Assembly (NCBI RefSeq): GCF_032854445.1
Contig: NC_088295.1
Span: 806,501 to 870,500 of the forward strand
Reading direction: 5' to 3'
Source of the DNA: Liolophura sinensis
Taxonomy: Eukaryota; Mollusca; Polyplacophora; Chitonida; Chitonidae
Length of the DNA stretch: 64,000 bases
The notes beneath the pieces are model-generated. The model saw only the letters and a program-made list of their open reading frames with translations, did no database searches and had not been told where the DNA came from. Made by a program: the position numbers and the translations under genes. Positions 1 to 10,866 of the stretch are shown one piece after another (position 1 is the first letter of the stretch; each line of letters begins with the position of its first letter).

Positions 1-1110
1 ATATTCTGCTCCACAATTCTATGTCATTACCCCTTGTGACGCACATATTCTGTTTCATGTTTCCATGTCATTACCCTTGGTGTCCCTAATATTCCACTCC
101 ACAATTAAATGTTATTACCCTTTGTGTCACACATATTCTGCTCCACAATTCCATGTTGTTACTTTTGTATCGCTCATATTCTGCTCCACAATTAAATGTC
201 ATTACCCTTTGTGTCACACATATTCTGCTCCACAATTCCATGTTGTTACCCTTGTGTCGCTCATATTCTGCTCCACAATTCCATGCTGTTACCTTTATAT
301 CGCTCATATTCTGCTTAACAATTCCATGTCATTAGCCTTTGTGTCACACATATTCTGCTCCACAATTCCATGTCATTAGCCTTTGTGTCGCACATATTTT
401 GCTCCACCTTTCTATGTCATTAGCCTTTGTGTCGCTCATATTCTGCTCCACAATTAAATGTCATTACCCTTTGTGTCACACATATTCTGCTCCACAATTC
501 CATGTTGTTACCCTTGTGTCGCTCATATTCTGCTCCACAATTCCATGCTGTTACCTTTATATCGCTCATATTCTGCTTAACAATTCCATGTCATTATCCT
601 TTGTGTCACACATATTCTACACCACAATTCCATGTCATTAGCCTTTGTGTCACACATATTCTACACCACAATTCCATGTCATTAGCCTTTGTGTCGCTCA
701 TATTCTTCTCTACAATTCCATATCATTACTTTTTTGTCAGACATATTCTGCTCCATAATTCCATGTCAATACCCCTTTGTGTCGCTCATATTCTGCTCCA
801 CAATTAAATGTCATTACCCTTGTGTCACACATATTCTGCTCCACAATTCCATGTTGTTACTTTTTTGTCACACACATTCTGCTCCACAATTCCATGTTGT
901 TACTTTTTTGTCACACACATTCTGCTCCACAATTCCATTTTGTTACATTTGTATCGCTCTTATTATACTCCACATTTCCATATTGTTACCTTTGTATCGC
1001 TCATATTCTGCTCCACAATTCCATTTTGTTACATTTGTATCGCTCATATTCTTCTCCACTATTCTAATGTTGTTACTTTTGTATCGCTCATATTCTTCTC
1101 CACCATTCCT
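1..1110. repeat. 43-44 bp minisatellite, about 25 copies
   Basis: Tandem copies of a pyrimidine-rich unit with core CATATTCTGCTCCACAATTC followed by a CATG-TTAC-TTTGTGTC segment. Successive CATATTC starts are 43 and 44 bases apart (132, 175, 219). Copies diverge towards the right end, where CTTCTCCA replaces CTGCTCCA. The array is cut by the left end of the window. Overlapping open frames of 60-200 codons here come from the repeat and show no recognisable protein. Confidence 0.93.
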
Positions 1111-1818
1111 TGTTATTATCGAATTGTACAGCTCATACATGCGATTTAAAACTAGTATATATAACCAACAATTATTTCATAATGCATTGCGTTACAACAT
1201 GGTTTGTAAAAAAAGAAATAAACTGGTGGGAATAAAACCCCGAAGGGTTTGTTATACCTTTGATACAGAAACAAGAATACCAATTCTTCCATAATAACGT
1301 ACATATGCTTATTAAGTTCATAATATTATAACTTGTAGGTATCTATAGTTGATAATTAACAGGCGAACTAGTCTATGTTCTGCTCCGCTTTTAACAAATT
1401 TAGTGGTTATATCAAGAACAAAGCAACTAAACTCCACATAGAAGATATTGTTTTAATTGACACTTAAATAAAGATTGCGTTTTAGCTCAAATGGTAAATT
1501 ATTCCACAGCCTAGGTCCTGTTACATTTGTAGAATAACGTGAAAGATTCGAACAGTATAATGCAAAGAACAAATTAACCCTTGCACTGCTAGTGGGGGTA
1601 CATGTGAACTCTATCAACCTCGCAGAAGATGGAAATGCTATATACTTTTATGATCAAATTTTAGTGGTGAAATTTGTTAATTTTAAATAAATTTAATAGA
1701 TTTAAGTCTCTAAACAAGGGTTCGGTGGGGGCTAGCATCCCACATGGCCATTAATCGTACAATTCTTGTCTGAAGTATTATCAGCAGTTGCAGAGGTGTG
1801 ATATTACCCCAGATGAGA

Positions 1819-2700
1819 TTAGAATCGGACAAATAGGAAGTAATATAGTATATGAAGAGTTTTGTTAAGGTATTTGGTGATATGACCAAACCCTCCAATA
1901 TTTCGGGATATTTTTTTTTTAATTTCTCTCACATGCATTTTCCAATTTAGGTTGCTGTTAAAACAGACACTTAAGAATTTAAAGCTGTCTACTTGTTCAA
2001 CTGGTGCCCCATTTATTACTACTTCCGAAATAAAGGACTTGCACTTCTTACTTGGACGGATAACCGTGTATTTTGTCTTCGCGATATTTAAAGAGAGTTT
2101 GTTACATGATAACCAAATGTATATTTTTCCTAATTCATTCGACAACAGCTACAAGAGATTTCCTGGGTTGTTACCAGTGATAGTAATACACATATCATCT
2201 GCAAGCAATATGAAATTGAGGAGATATATGACTTTACCAATATCGTTCATATATATTAAAAAGACAATCGGTCCAAGAACAGACCCCTGTGGAACCTCAC
2301 ACGTAACTTCCTCAGGGCTTGAGAGGGTGTTATTATAGTTAACCTGTGGATATCTTGAGAGCAGATAACTACGCAACCATTGGCTATTCCACGAAAACCA
2401 TAATAATGCAGTTTTCGATTAATATGTCATGATTGACGGTGTCAAACTCCTTTGATAAATCTATAAATGCAACTGCGCTGTACTGACCAGACACTCTCGC
2501 TTTATCAGCTTCTCGTGAATTGTTAATACAGCCAAGAATGTAGAGTGGCCTGCTCTAAGGCCGAACTGATTAATATACAAGACTGAGTGTTCCGGTAGGA
2601 AGAATTTCATTCTACTGACCATAATTTGTCCTAAGACTTTGCTAAAGCAAAGAATAAGTGATATTGGGCGATAGATGTTTTCTATTTCAACAACTGCACA
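1819..2700 (-). pseudogene. Reverse transcriptase domain of the LINE, broken
   Basis: Minus-strand blocks typical of non-LTR reverse transcriptases appear in order: NIYRPISLILCFSKVLGQIM (about 2685-2630), NQFGLRAGHSTFLAVL (about 2570-2525), AVAFIDLSKEFDTVNHDIL (about 2475-2420), then PQGSVLGPIVFLIYMNDIG and the catalytic box, here LADDM instead of the usual [YF]ADDT (2376-2149). A final piece with the SFKFLSVCFNSNLNWKMHV segment spans 2145-1819. Adjacent blocks lie in different frames, so at least two frameshifts separate them. The aspartate pair of the active site is retained. RNA-templated DNA synthesis is the family role; this copy cannot make an intact enzyme. Confidence 0.85.
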
Positions 2701-2929
2701 ATAGTAAAGACATGTTGATTAGGTTTGTCTAAGCATTGCCGATAATGTTGCGAAAGTGGTGGTATTTTTGCTGCTAAATCCGAGGCTACGGTGTGGAATA
2801 TTCATTCAAGCTATTCCCAATATCTACTGGATTGGATGTTGCGGTGTTTTATATGGTGAACGATTTCCCTCTGTTCAACAGTCCATTCATAATCCTTCCA
2901 AGTTCCATTTATATTATTGTTACAGCGCT

Positions 2930-3140
2930 TATAGTGGTGATAGTGGTTATAGTGATTATAGTGGTGATAGTGGTGGTAGTGGATATAGTGGTGATAGTGG
3001 TTGTAGTGGTGATAGTGGTTGTAGTGGTGATAGTGGTTACATCGGTGATAGTGGTTGTAGTGGTGATAGTGGTTACATCGGTGATAGTGGTGACATTGGT
3101 GATAGTGGTGATAGTAGTGATTGTGGTGATAGTGGTTAAT
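2930..3140. repeat. TGGTGATAG-type 9/18 bp minisatellite inside the LINE
   Basis: About 23 copies of a nine-base unit (AGTGGTGAT / AGTGGTTAT / AGTGGTTGT), partly arranged as 18-base pairs. It lies exactly between the endonuclease and reverse transcriptase parts of the LINE remnant, so it arose in or inserted into the dead element. The forward frame reads as Gly/Ser/Asp-rich peptide only because the unit is divisible by three. Confidence 0.9.
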
Positions 3141-3148
3141 TAACTTAT

Positions 3149-3800
3149 TTATTTATTTATTTTATTTTTTTTTTGAAATATATTATCGATTACAGTTTCG
3201 AAATGTGGAGTAACTCGTGTTGGCTTTATTATCTTAGGGGAAAAGCAGCTTGCTTTCATGATGGTAATAAAATCTTGCGTTGGTCCATGTCTTTCAGATT
3301 TAGATAAATCAATACAGAAGTCTCTCACCATTACACTGTTTTTCTTCTCTGCTTTAATATTTTCTAATAATGTCGTTAACTTTGAATTAAAAATTTCAGT
3401 ATTCTTTCCAGGTGGGCGATAAATAATAGCAACTTTGTATGAAATGATATCATCTTTCAGCCCAAGAAAAAGAGTTTGAAACTCTTCCCCACCCTCTGTC
3501 GACGATAAGTCAGTGCGAATCGAATATTCAGAAAACTTGTCATTAACATGTAAAGCAAGGCCTGCCCCTGTTTTGTTATTTGCAGGAGCAGGCAAAGAGT
3601 GTATGTCCAGATCTTGTATATAACTGTTCTATGGAGGGTTTCAGACAGCCTTTAGCTATGCCTATTACAGAGAATTTTAAAAATGTGTTTCTTTAAACCA
3701 ATTCTCTGTAAAATTTTGATTTAAACTTCTGGAGTGAGAATGTATTATAGACAGAGATTCATTGTCGCCAATTTGTGTAGTTTCGATTTGAATCATGATT
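3149..3800 (-). pseudogene. Endonuclease domain of the LINE, broken
   Basis: A 148-codon open frame (3595-3149) reads as the C-terminal half of an exonuclease-endonuclease-phosphatase type domain. It contains AIIYRPPGKNTEIFNSKL, then NSVMVRDFCIDLSKS, where the family normally has GDFN, and IIKPTRVTPHFETVIDNIF. The frame can be followed upstream through NSYIQDLDIHSLPAP, and ENWFKETHF (about 3690) and IHSHSRSLNQNF (about 3750) lie in other frames. Changing GDFN to RDFC replaces residues usually needed for catalysis, which agrees with a dead copy. The sequence between this domain and the RT domain is replaced by a tandem repeat at 2930-3140. Confidence 0.8.
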
Positions 3801-4030
3801 ACATATAGTTTCCAGGTGCAATCACCTGTTAAAGGTTAAGACGTATCTGTCATTCAGTTCTAGTGGATTGAAAGCTAATCTATAAACCCACCTAAATAGT
3901 CAGAGTCAGAGATTGGACAGGAAGCAATATCGACGTCAGCAATATCTGCGTCGAAGAAGGGCAACTGAGAAAGATTGGCTGTGGTAGTAATCGCAGTTAA
4001 TTTATCAACCATTGATACCTATATATGACT

Positions 4031-4850
4031 TAAATCTTTAATAGATAATCACTATTTTGGGAGTTAGAGAAAGGAGATGTGTGAGTTCAGAGTATATGAT
4101 TGTAGTGAAAAATGACAGACACTCGGAAGAACGGACACAAAACTGTACAACATAAACACACTTGATATACCCATAGGTGCTCAGCCATTGTGAGGTTGAT
4201 CTCTCTCGTTATACGAGGAGAAAAAGAAGACGGAGAAGTTTCAACAAGAAATTTTAGGGTTTTTCTTCCACAGATTCAGTTATATATTTGTCACAGTGGT
4301 ATATTTTATTTTTGTTTAATTTTTGTCTTTATTTCTTTTTGGCGTTGAGTAAAAGTGAAAGTACTATAAAGATGTTGGTGTAATTGTTTTAGTTATTGTA
4401 GGTCTCAAGTTACCAGAGTTTCATTTGTAGTTGTTTCAATTCCGACAGAGATGAAGCCGCATGCAGTTTGAACACTGGGCTTTGGGGTTGTTAGACAGGT
4501 TATCCACGTTCGGGTGGATCACGTGATACGTGGCTACGGTAGTGATTGGCTCGCGCCAGATCATGCGAGCACGTCTTACGATTTTGCACGGATTAAGCAC
4601 ACCAGAGATTTTATCTTTTCGTTTATGTCGTTTGTGTAGGTAGTGTGGAGCCCCACCCTTGTGTGCTTAGGTCGCCTTGAACACAATGGGTTTGACCATT
4701 TTGTGGGTTATGGGCTCAGTGGAGTTCTATCTTATTACAAGTTGTATGGGGGTGCAGTTTTCTCAATGTGGTAGACACATGCGCGTGTGTTCTGGAGTGG
4801 GCTGGGCCTCTGAGGTAACAGTATATGAGCAATGATAATCATGCATATTG
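4031..4850. other. Unique sequence, nothing recognised
   Basis: AT-rich non-repetitive sequence without a long open frame. GATCACGTGAT near 4518 is a palindrome-like CACGTG site, with no further evidence of function. Confidence 0.5.
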
Positions 4851-4864
4851 CTAGCGTGAATGGA

Positions 4865-5118
4865 TTGATTTATTTATTTATTTGATTGATTGATGTTTTA
4901 CGCCGTACTCAAGAATATTTCACTTATACGACGGCGGCCAGCATTATGGTGGGTGGAAACCGGGCACAACCCGGGGGAAACCCATGACCATCCGCAGGTT
5001 GCTGGCCGGAGAGGAAGCCAGCATGAGCAGGACTTGAACTCACAGCTACCGCATTGGTGAGAGGCTCCTGGGTCATTACGCTGCGCTAGCGCGCTAACCG
5101 ACTGAGCCACGGAGGCCC
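4865..5118 (-). mobile_element. Full-length tRNA-derived SINE
   Basis: Read on the minus strand, the element starts GGGGCCTCCGTGGCTCAG, with a pol III A-box (TGGCTCAGTCGG) and B-box-like segment (GTGAGTTCAAGTCC). A body with GTCGTGGG-TTTCCC, CACCATAATGCTGGCC and CTTGAGTACGGCGTAAAAC follows, and then a tail of AAATA repeats. It is flanked by a perfect 14-base target site duplication, CTAGCGTGAATGGA, at 4851-4864 and 5119-5132. This is the most complete copy in the window and a reference for the others. The body resembles SINEs widespread in molluscs (recalled, not searched). Confidence 0.95.
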
Positions 5119-5132
5119 CTAGCGTGAATGGA

Positions 5133-5815
5133 CATAGTTCTATGGTTATATAAGTAAAGTATCAGTAGTATGGTATAAGTAAGTGTATTGACTTGATTGT
5201 GTAGCCCGTAGTAAATGGTCAATGTCTTCAGTATGAAGTATGCAATAGATGTTCTAGGTGTTAGTAATATAATGCAAGTAGTATTTAGTTCATGCGTGTC
5301 CAATGTTTTCATGCATGGTGTCTGTGACTTAAAAAGTAAGAACAATACTGCCTTGAGATTGCTATTGAATTATAACAAAGACCTACGAAGTTGCATCGGT
5401 GTGAAAGATGTCTACTGTATGCAATTATTGTCAACAGGTCTCTAAATGCCTGTGTTCGAACTTTTGTTCCAGAAAGAATGGGAAGCGATGGAAATTCACC
5501 TCAGCTGCTGGCCATTACATCAGCATGTGGTCCACAGTTAAACGACAACGCTATTCATGTCGTCTCTTCAAGAGGAGCCTCTAATGAGCTGGTGGTTAAA
5601 AAATCCTATTGGCTGTTGAACTGGAGTCGGTAGACGGAGCGACAGACGTGTGTGTTCCAGTAACAATCGGGAGTTGCAACAGCCATGTGTTTAAATACTT
5701 TTGGAACATTTAAGAGAAACTTTTCTTGGACTATCAGTTTAAAGGTAATCATGTTCTCTGTAGAAAGTGATACAATAACAGGGAATTTCTGATATTGCGT
5801 TTACATGAGTATGCG
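5133..5815. other. Unique sequence, nothing recognised
   Basis: No repeat, RNA gene or recognisable protein. The open frames here are under 85 codons and show no domain. Confidence 0.5.
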
Positions 5816-5821
5816 GTTATT

Positions 5822-6159
5822 TATGATGGCTGATAGCGTCCATTTTTGACCGTGCCTTCCGCGTCCTCCTCGGGGTCGCCGAGGGCGCGATTTTATTAAA
5901 CCATTCCTCGGGGGGGGGGGGGGGGGGCGCAGGTCGCCGACGTCGCGGAACCGGGATCTCCGCGCTCTCCGCGCTCTCCGCGCTCTCCGCGCTCTCCGCG
6001 GGGTCGCGGAACACGAGGAGGTCGCGATTCCGCGCCCTCCGCGCCCTTCGCGCCCTCCGCGCCCACCGCGCCCTCCGCGATCCCCGCGGCCCCCGCGGCC
6101 CCCGCAGAGTGCGCCATTTTCTTAAGGCGCGGTAAAAATGACCCCTATCAGCCACCATA
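5822..6159. mobile_element. GC-rich MITE-like inverted-repeat element
   Basis: The 338-base block is bounded by terminal inverted repeats of about 36 bases. The left end begins TATGATGGCTGATAG and continues through CATTTTTGACCG. The reverse complement of the right end begins TATGGTGGCTGATAG and continues through CATTTTTACCGCGCC, differing at only a few positions. Both ends abut the same six bases, GTTATT (5816-5821 and 6160-6165), which fits a target site duplication. The centre is very GC-rich and has a run of 18 G near 5910 and nine-base tandem copies of CGCGCTCTC and CGCGCCCTC. No transposase is encoded, so it would be non-autonomous. Confidence 0.72.
5920..6110. repeat. GC-rich 9-bp tandem repeat
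   Basis: Runs of CCGCGCTCT and CCGCGCCCT units form the core of the inverted-repeat element. On the minus strand one frame reads as Gly-X-Y triplets (GERGERGERGER, GAEGAKGAEGAE), which looks collagen-like. With a nine-base unit this follows from the repeat itself and does not indicate a collagen gene. Confidence 0.85.
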
Positions 6160-6165
6160 GTTATT

Positions 6166-7203
6166 GGTACTAAGTGTAGTGTTGTAAATCTACGATGTAT
6201 CGTACACATCTGTTAAAACGTTACTAAATGACAGAGGATGGATTCCGACAGAGATTCAGGTCTTGCAGACCGGAGGTTTGTGAAACCTTTTATCAATTTC
6301 CTGTTTGCTCGGTTAATTCCTACTTGCGCTGGATAGAAATGATCGCACTTGAATATACATATGAAATTCTTTGGACTTAACGGTTCATGATCAATTTCTC
6401 CGATTTTGTAATCGTGAACTTGTTCTGTTTCTGAAAGAGAGAATTCTGAATTCTTTAGGGCAGATGGTTCTATTAGCAGATTGGTTTGGAGAGGCAAGGT
6501 TTAAAAGTGCGTCGAATTTGACAAACAAATATAATGTAGTCACTTAGAATGCTTTCAAAAGTGGCCGAGCGGAAATGTTACGCCTACGGAAAACCAGAAC
6601 ATGTAGCAACTTTGTACCAAGAGCGAGCTAACAAGGCTAGTGTAGTTGTTAGTGATTAGGACCACGATTATAACTATGATGACTTTGAAGATCAAGACAC
6701 AGGAGATCCACAGGTATGCCGGGTTTTCACTTCCTTCCAGAAGTCTGTCGTAAACTCTACCACGTGTGACCCAATGACCGTGCTCACGGCAGCTTGTGGA
6801 AATAAATCACACGTGACTTTGCCAACTTCTTCTGGCTATGTGGACGGGAGTTTTGTTATGCGGGCTTTAGTGGCATTGTCGTTCGCCGGTACAAGGTGGT
6901 TAGTGGTAGTCTGACTGGTAAATACCAGGGGTGTGTCCTAGCAGGTGGCTCCAAAATCGAAGTTTCCATTTCTAGGGTGGCAATAAATTCCCCACATTTA
7001 CAGGAAAACTTCTTGGTTTGGTGCATGGATTCGTTAATTTACGATCTTACAATTAGGAACGTAGGCACAGCCAGAGCTCCACTTGACCCGGATCTTCATG
7101 GCAACAGATACAGGCAGTCATGACACGACAGTCGAGGAAGGCCAGTGAACGTGGACACCCGAAGTTGAGTGCCAACCATACTACAGAATAAGGTAAATCC
7201 GCT
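6166..7203. other. Unique sequence, nothing recognised
   Basis: No array or mobile element seen. Open frames are 94 codons or shorter and carry no recognisable domain. Confidence 0.5.
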
Positions 7204-7214
7204 GCAGTCCAGGT

Positions 7215-7602
7215 TTATTTATTAATTTGATTGGTGTTTTGCGCCGTACTCAAGAACATTTCACTTATACGACGGCGGCCAGCATTATGGTGGGTGGAAA
7301 CCGGGCACAACCCGGGGGAAACCCACGACCATCTGCAGGTTGCTGCAGACCTTCCCACGTACGGCCGGAGAGAAAGCCAGCATGAGCTGGACTTGAACTC
7401 CTGGGTCATTATGCTGCGATAGCGCGCTAACCAAGAAAGTTAGGTTATAATAGGATTGGCTGTAGAGGGATATGTTATAACAGGGTTGGCTGATCAGGGC
7501 TAGGTTATAATAGAGTTGGCTGTATATGGTTAGGTTATAATAGAGTTAGGGTCATGAAGCTGCGCTAGCACGCTAACCAACTGAGCCACGGAGGCCCCTA
7601 CA
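7215..7602 (-). mobile_element. tRNA-derived SINE interrupted by a satellite block
   Basis: Same SINE family as at 4865-5118, minus strand. The tail lies at about 7215-7235, the body runs to about 7400, and the tRNA head ends with GAGCCACGGAGGCCCC near 7598. An 11-base target site duplication, GCAGTCCAGGT, flanks the whole unit (7204-7214 and 7603-7613). Inside the head a 115-base block of about 30-bp satellite (7434-7548) separates two similar 31-base copies of the head sequence (7403-7433 and 7549-7579). The insertion therefore duplicated, or expanded between, head segments. Confidence 0.88.
7434..7548. repeat. About 30-bp satellite inside the SINE head
   Basis: Four units of GTTAGGTTATAATAGAGTTGGCTGTA type. 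The same family, in reverse complement, forms the arrays at 9775-10010 and 10280-10510. Confidence 0.88.
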
Positions 7603-7613
7603 GCAGTCCAGGT

Positions 7614-8735
7614 CAACTGTAATGAAATTAGGACACGACTGGCTGGCCTTTTTAGCTACCAGGCGATTTGTCCGGAGCTGAATTTGATGTAAGGCGGTTT
7701 TGACAAACTTGCAAACCTCATTTTAGTCTCTAGTTATACAAATTGAACAGTTATGTTTCTTGCTCCCTCTTGGCCCCCAGGTAGGCGTTGGACTGCCTGA
7801 AATAACATAGGCTTTATCAGCAGGTATAGACAGTTTCTCGATGAAAAGTTTTAGAAGGCGCTGAGTTAGTGAAGATTTGCTCATTAGCGGGGCCAGGCAC
7901 TCCTTTGATCACGAGGTTCCACTTTCTACCCAAATGTCAAGTTTAAGGTGTTTTAGAGCAGGTGATTCATTTTCATGCATTTCAAGACCATTCTCCCCGC
8001 ACCCAAATAACCCCACCCCCCACCCCCACCCGACATGTTTTTGCTTCACACACTCTCAGTCTGATATTACTCACGTGATCAGTTACTGGATTGATTTATT
8101 GAGAGAAACTCTGGTGTTGTTTTGCGAAGCACCTACTCAGGTCTTTCTAGTCGATGACCTGATAGTGTTCGTCAAGAGTTTCTGGGGAGGGTGTGGTCTG
8201 TTGTTCTTGTTGTACATCCACATTGGTCTGATTTTCCTCACAATCTGCCTGGAATTTTCCGTTTCAAACTGTTTATTCCCAAAAATAAAGAGAAACAGTG
8301 AAGGAACAGCTCGGAATGGTCTAATATTCACACAAACAGGCATTGGGTGGATACATTAAATCTTGCTATCAGATGGATTTAACACAGGAGAGATGCTTAC
8401 GCAACCGTCTACCCCCCACCCCCACCCCATATTGAAGGGGAAGAAAAGGCTAGTTTATAACTCAGCTCTGTTTAGCCAATACAAACCATTGGTATTAGAT
8501 ATTAAAAACTTTATTCAGAATGCGAATTATTAGTGTAAGGTGCCCGGCTATGTGTATGGTTAACAGTGGTATGCTCGCGTCAGTGGGATACAGTTTTTCA
8601 CAGACATATTTATATAGATCACCAAATTGCTAGGAATTCTTAACGGAAGTTAATTTTATTTTGCAAAAAGCAGTTGAAACTTTACTAAATGGGATAAGTG
8701 TAGATCTGTAGGAACAACATTAGCTCACGTGAGCA
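7614..8735. other. Mostly unique sequence
   Basis: A 160-codon frame (7877-8359) opens with a non-ATG codon. It has a hydrophobic stretch (GLLFLLYIHIGLIFLTICL) but no recognisable domain and is not called as a gene. C-rich tracts (CCCCACCCCC) occur near 8010 and 8410. Confidence 0.45.
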
Positions 8736-8739
8736 AATA

Positions 8740-9768
8740 GTAAGACACCAACTCACTCTTACAGCAGACCAGAGCAGCAAAGCTGTAATTTCGACCAGAC
8801 ACACCCACTCACTATTCTTGCAAAGCAGGTCACTCCCCATTCCTACAGAGCAGAACAGCAATGCCGTGATTTCAACCAGACCCACACACTCACTATTCCC
8901 GCGAAGCAGAACCACTCACTATTCCCACAGAGCAGAAACACACTGTTGTGATTTCAACCATACACACCCAATCACTATTCCACGAAGCAGAACCACTCAT
9001 CATTCTAGCAGAGCAGAAACACACTGTTGTGAGTTCAACCAGACACACCCAATCACTATTCCACGAAGCAGAACCAGTCATCATTCCCACAGAACAGAAA
9101 CACACTGTTGTGATTTCAACCATACACACCCACTCACTATTCCCGCGAAGCAGAACCACTCATCATTCTAGCAAAGCAGAAACACACTGTTGTGAGTTCA
9201 ACCAGGCACACCCAATCACTATTCCCGCGAAGCAGAACCACTCATCATTCTAGCAGAGCAGAAACACACTGTTGTGAGTTCAACCATACACACCCACTCA
9301 CTATTCCTGCGAAGCAGAACCAGTCATCATTCAAACAGGGCAGAACAACAATCCTGTGAAATGAACCAGACACACCCAATAACTATTCCCGCGAAGCAGA
9401 ACCACTCATCATTCTCACAGAACAGAAACACACTGTTGTGAGATTAACCAGACCCACACACTCACTATTCCCGCGAAGCAGAACCACTCATCATTCCCAC
9501 AGGGCAGAAACACACTGTTGTGAGTTCAACCAGACACACCCAATCACTATTCCACGAAGCAGAATCAGTCATCATTTCCACAGAACAGAAACACACTGTT
9601 GTGATTTCAACCATACACACCCACTCACTATTCCCGCGAAGCAGAACCACTCATCATTCTAGCAGAGCAGAAACACACTGTTGTGAGATTAACCAGACAC
9701 ACCCACTCACTTTTCCTGCGAAGCAGAACCTCTCATTATTCCCACAGAACAGAAACACACTGTAGATA
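8740..9768. repeat. 81-bp minisatellite, about 12 copies
   Basis: Units carry ACTCACTATTCCCGCGAAGC, AGAACCACTCATCATTC, a GCAGAGCAGAAACACAC segment and TGTTGTGA-TTCAACCA. TGTTGTGA recurs 81 bases apart (8944, 9025). Both strands stay open for long stretches because 81 is divisible by three; no protein is inferred. Confidence 0.92.
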
Positions 9769-9774
9769 TAAAAG

Positions 9775-10010
9775 ACTTTTATAACCGTACACTGAACAAC
9801 CAATCCTATTATAATTAACTCTGAACAGCCAGCCCTATTATAACCTAACCCTATACATCCAACCTTTTTATAACTTAACCCATATACAGCCAACTCTATT
9901 ACAACCTTGCTCTGAACAGCCAACCCTGTTATAACATATCCCTCCACAGCCAACCCTATTATAATAACCTAACCCTCTACAGGCAACCCTATTATAACCT
10001 AACTTTCTTG
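9775..10010. repeat. About 30-bp CAGCCAACCCTATTATAAC satellite, part 1
   Basis: Seven to eight diverged copies of a unit with CAGCCAACCCTATTATAAC and CTAACCCT. The family matches the reverse complement of the block inside the SINE at 7434-7548 and leads directly into a SINE at 10011. Confidence 0.9.
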
Positions 10011-10240
10011 GTTAGCGCGGCGCAGCGTAATGACCCAGGAGCCTCATACCAATGCGGTCGCTGTGAGTTCAAGTCCATCTCATCCTGGCTTCCTCTCCGG
10101 CCGTACGTGGGTCTGCCAGCAACCTGCGGATGATCGTGGGTTTCCCCCGGGCTTTGCCCGGTTTCCGCCCACCATAATGCTGGCCGCCGTCGTATAAGTG
10201 AATGGGGTGGAACACTAATAACAAATCAAATAAATAAACT
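10011..10240 (+). mobile_element. tRNA-derived SINE, head truncated at the satellite
   Basis: Plus-strand copy that begins inside the tRNA head (TTGGTTAGCGCGGCGCAGCG), has the B-box-like GTGAGTTCAAGTCC, the conserved body and an AAATAAATAAA tail. The junction AACCTAACTTTCTTGGTTAGCG is the reverse complement of the junction at 7424-7447. This SINE-satellite boundary is therefore the same event seen at the 7.4 kb locus, present here in inverted orientation. Confidence 0.9.
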
Positions 10241-10279
10241 TTGAATAAACTCCACCCCCTTCCCTTCTGAGGCCGGATT

Positions 10280-10510
10280 AGGCCCTGTATAACCTAACTC
10301 TGTATAGATAACCCTATTACAGCCTGATCCTGTACAGTCAACCCAGGCTATAATAACCTAACCATTTACAGCCAACCCTATTATATACTAACCCTGAACA
10401 GCCAATCCTATTATAACCTGACCCTGTAGTGTCAACACAAGCTATTAAAACCTAACCCTGTACAGCCAACTCTAATTTAACCCTGTAGGCCCACAGCCAA
10501 CATTATTAAC
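10280..10510. repeat. About 30-bp CAGCCAACCCTATTATAAC satellite, part 2
   Basis: Continuation of the satellite on the other side of the SINE, with units such as TAACCTAACCCTGTACAGCC. Copies are more diverged than in part 1. Confidence 0.85.
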
Positions 10511-10866
10511 TCTCTTCTGATTTCTATGCAACTTTCCACTTCACCACGGAAGGCGCTAGTTGATGGAGAATATTGTCATCACCACTTTTTCTCCTCATAG
10601 GATGTCCTGTAAAACACGGCACACAAAACAAACAGTTGACAGTTCACTGCAACACATGCATCTAAATGTCGGACCGGACACGTACCTTAAGTTTATCACC
10701 TCTCTGTGTTTGTCATAATTTTATGGTCTTAATTTTCAGAGAAATTAACGATTATAAACTAGATTTTGTTGAAAATACGACGGATCTTTATGTTGGCACC
10801 TGCACTTCAGCTTTAGGACTATTTACCTTTATCACTTGATACAATATTGTAAATGATCTTTGTAAT

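Larger units (their letters stand above)
1390..4030 (-). mobile_element. Decayed non-LTR retrotransposon (LINE)
   Basis: Reading the minus strand from 4030 down to 1390 gives the parts of a LINE ORF2 in the usual order. They are an N-terminal segment (FDADIADVDIASCPISDSDY, about 3960-3900), an endonuclease segment (about 3770-3149), reverse transcriptase blocks (about 2700-1819) and a C-terminal tail with GPRLWNNLPFELKRN near 1515-1470. Frameshifts and stops break the frame many times, so the copy is dead. The style of the endonuclease and RT blocks fits the Jockey/CR1/L2 group, but the clade cannot be fixed by eye. No target site duplication was found, so the outer limits are approximate. 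Confidence 0.85.

Noticed and set aside
5030-5118. tRNA gene
   Set aside because: The A-box and B-box belong to the head of a SINE with a target duplication and a long non-tRNA body. The same applies to the head near 26240-26329.
5896-6117. Collagen-like Gly-X-Y frame on the minus strand
   Set aside because: It is produced by nine-base GC-rich repeats inside an inverted-repeat element, with no signal peptide or flanking coding sequence.
7877-8359. 160-codon ORF with a hydrophobic stretch
   Set aside because: It starts on a non-ATG codon, has C-rich low-complexity sequence in the middle and no recognisable domain.
8740-9768. Minus-strand Cys/Trp-rich repeat protein
   Set aside because: It is a reading of the 81-bp unit, with equivalent frames on the plus strand and no start or splice context.
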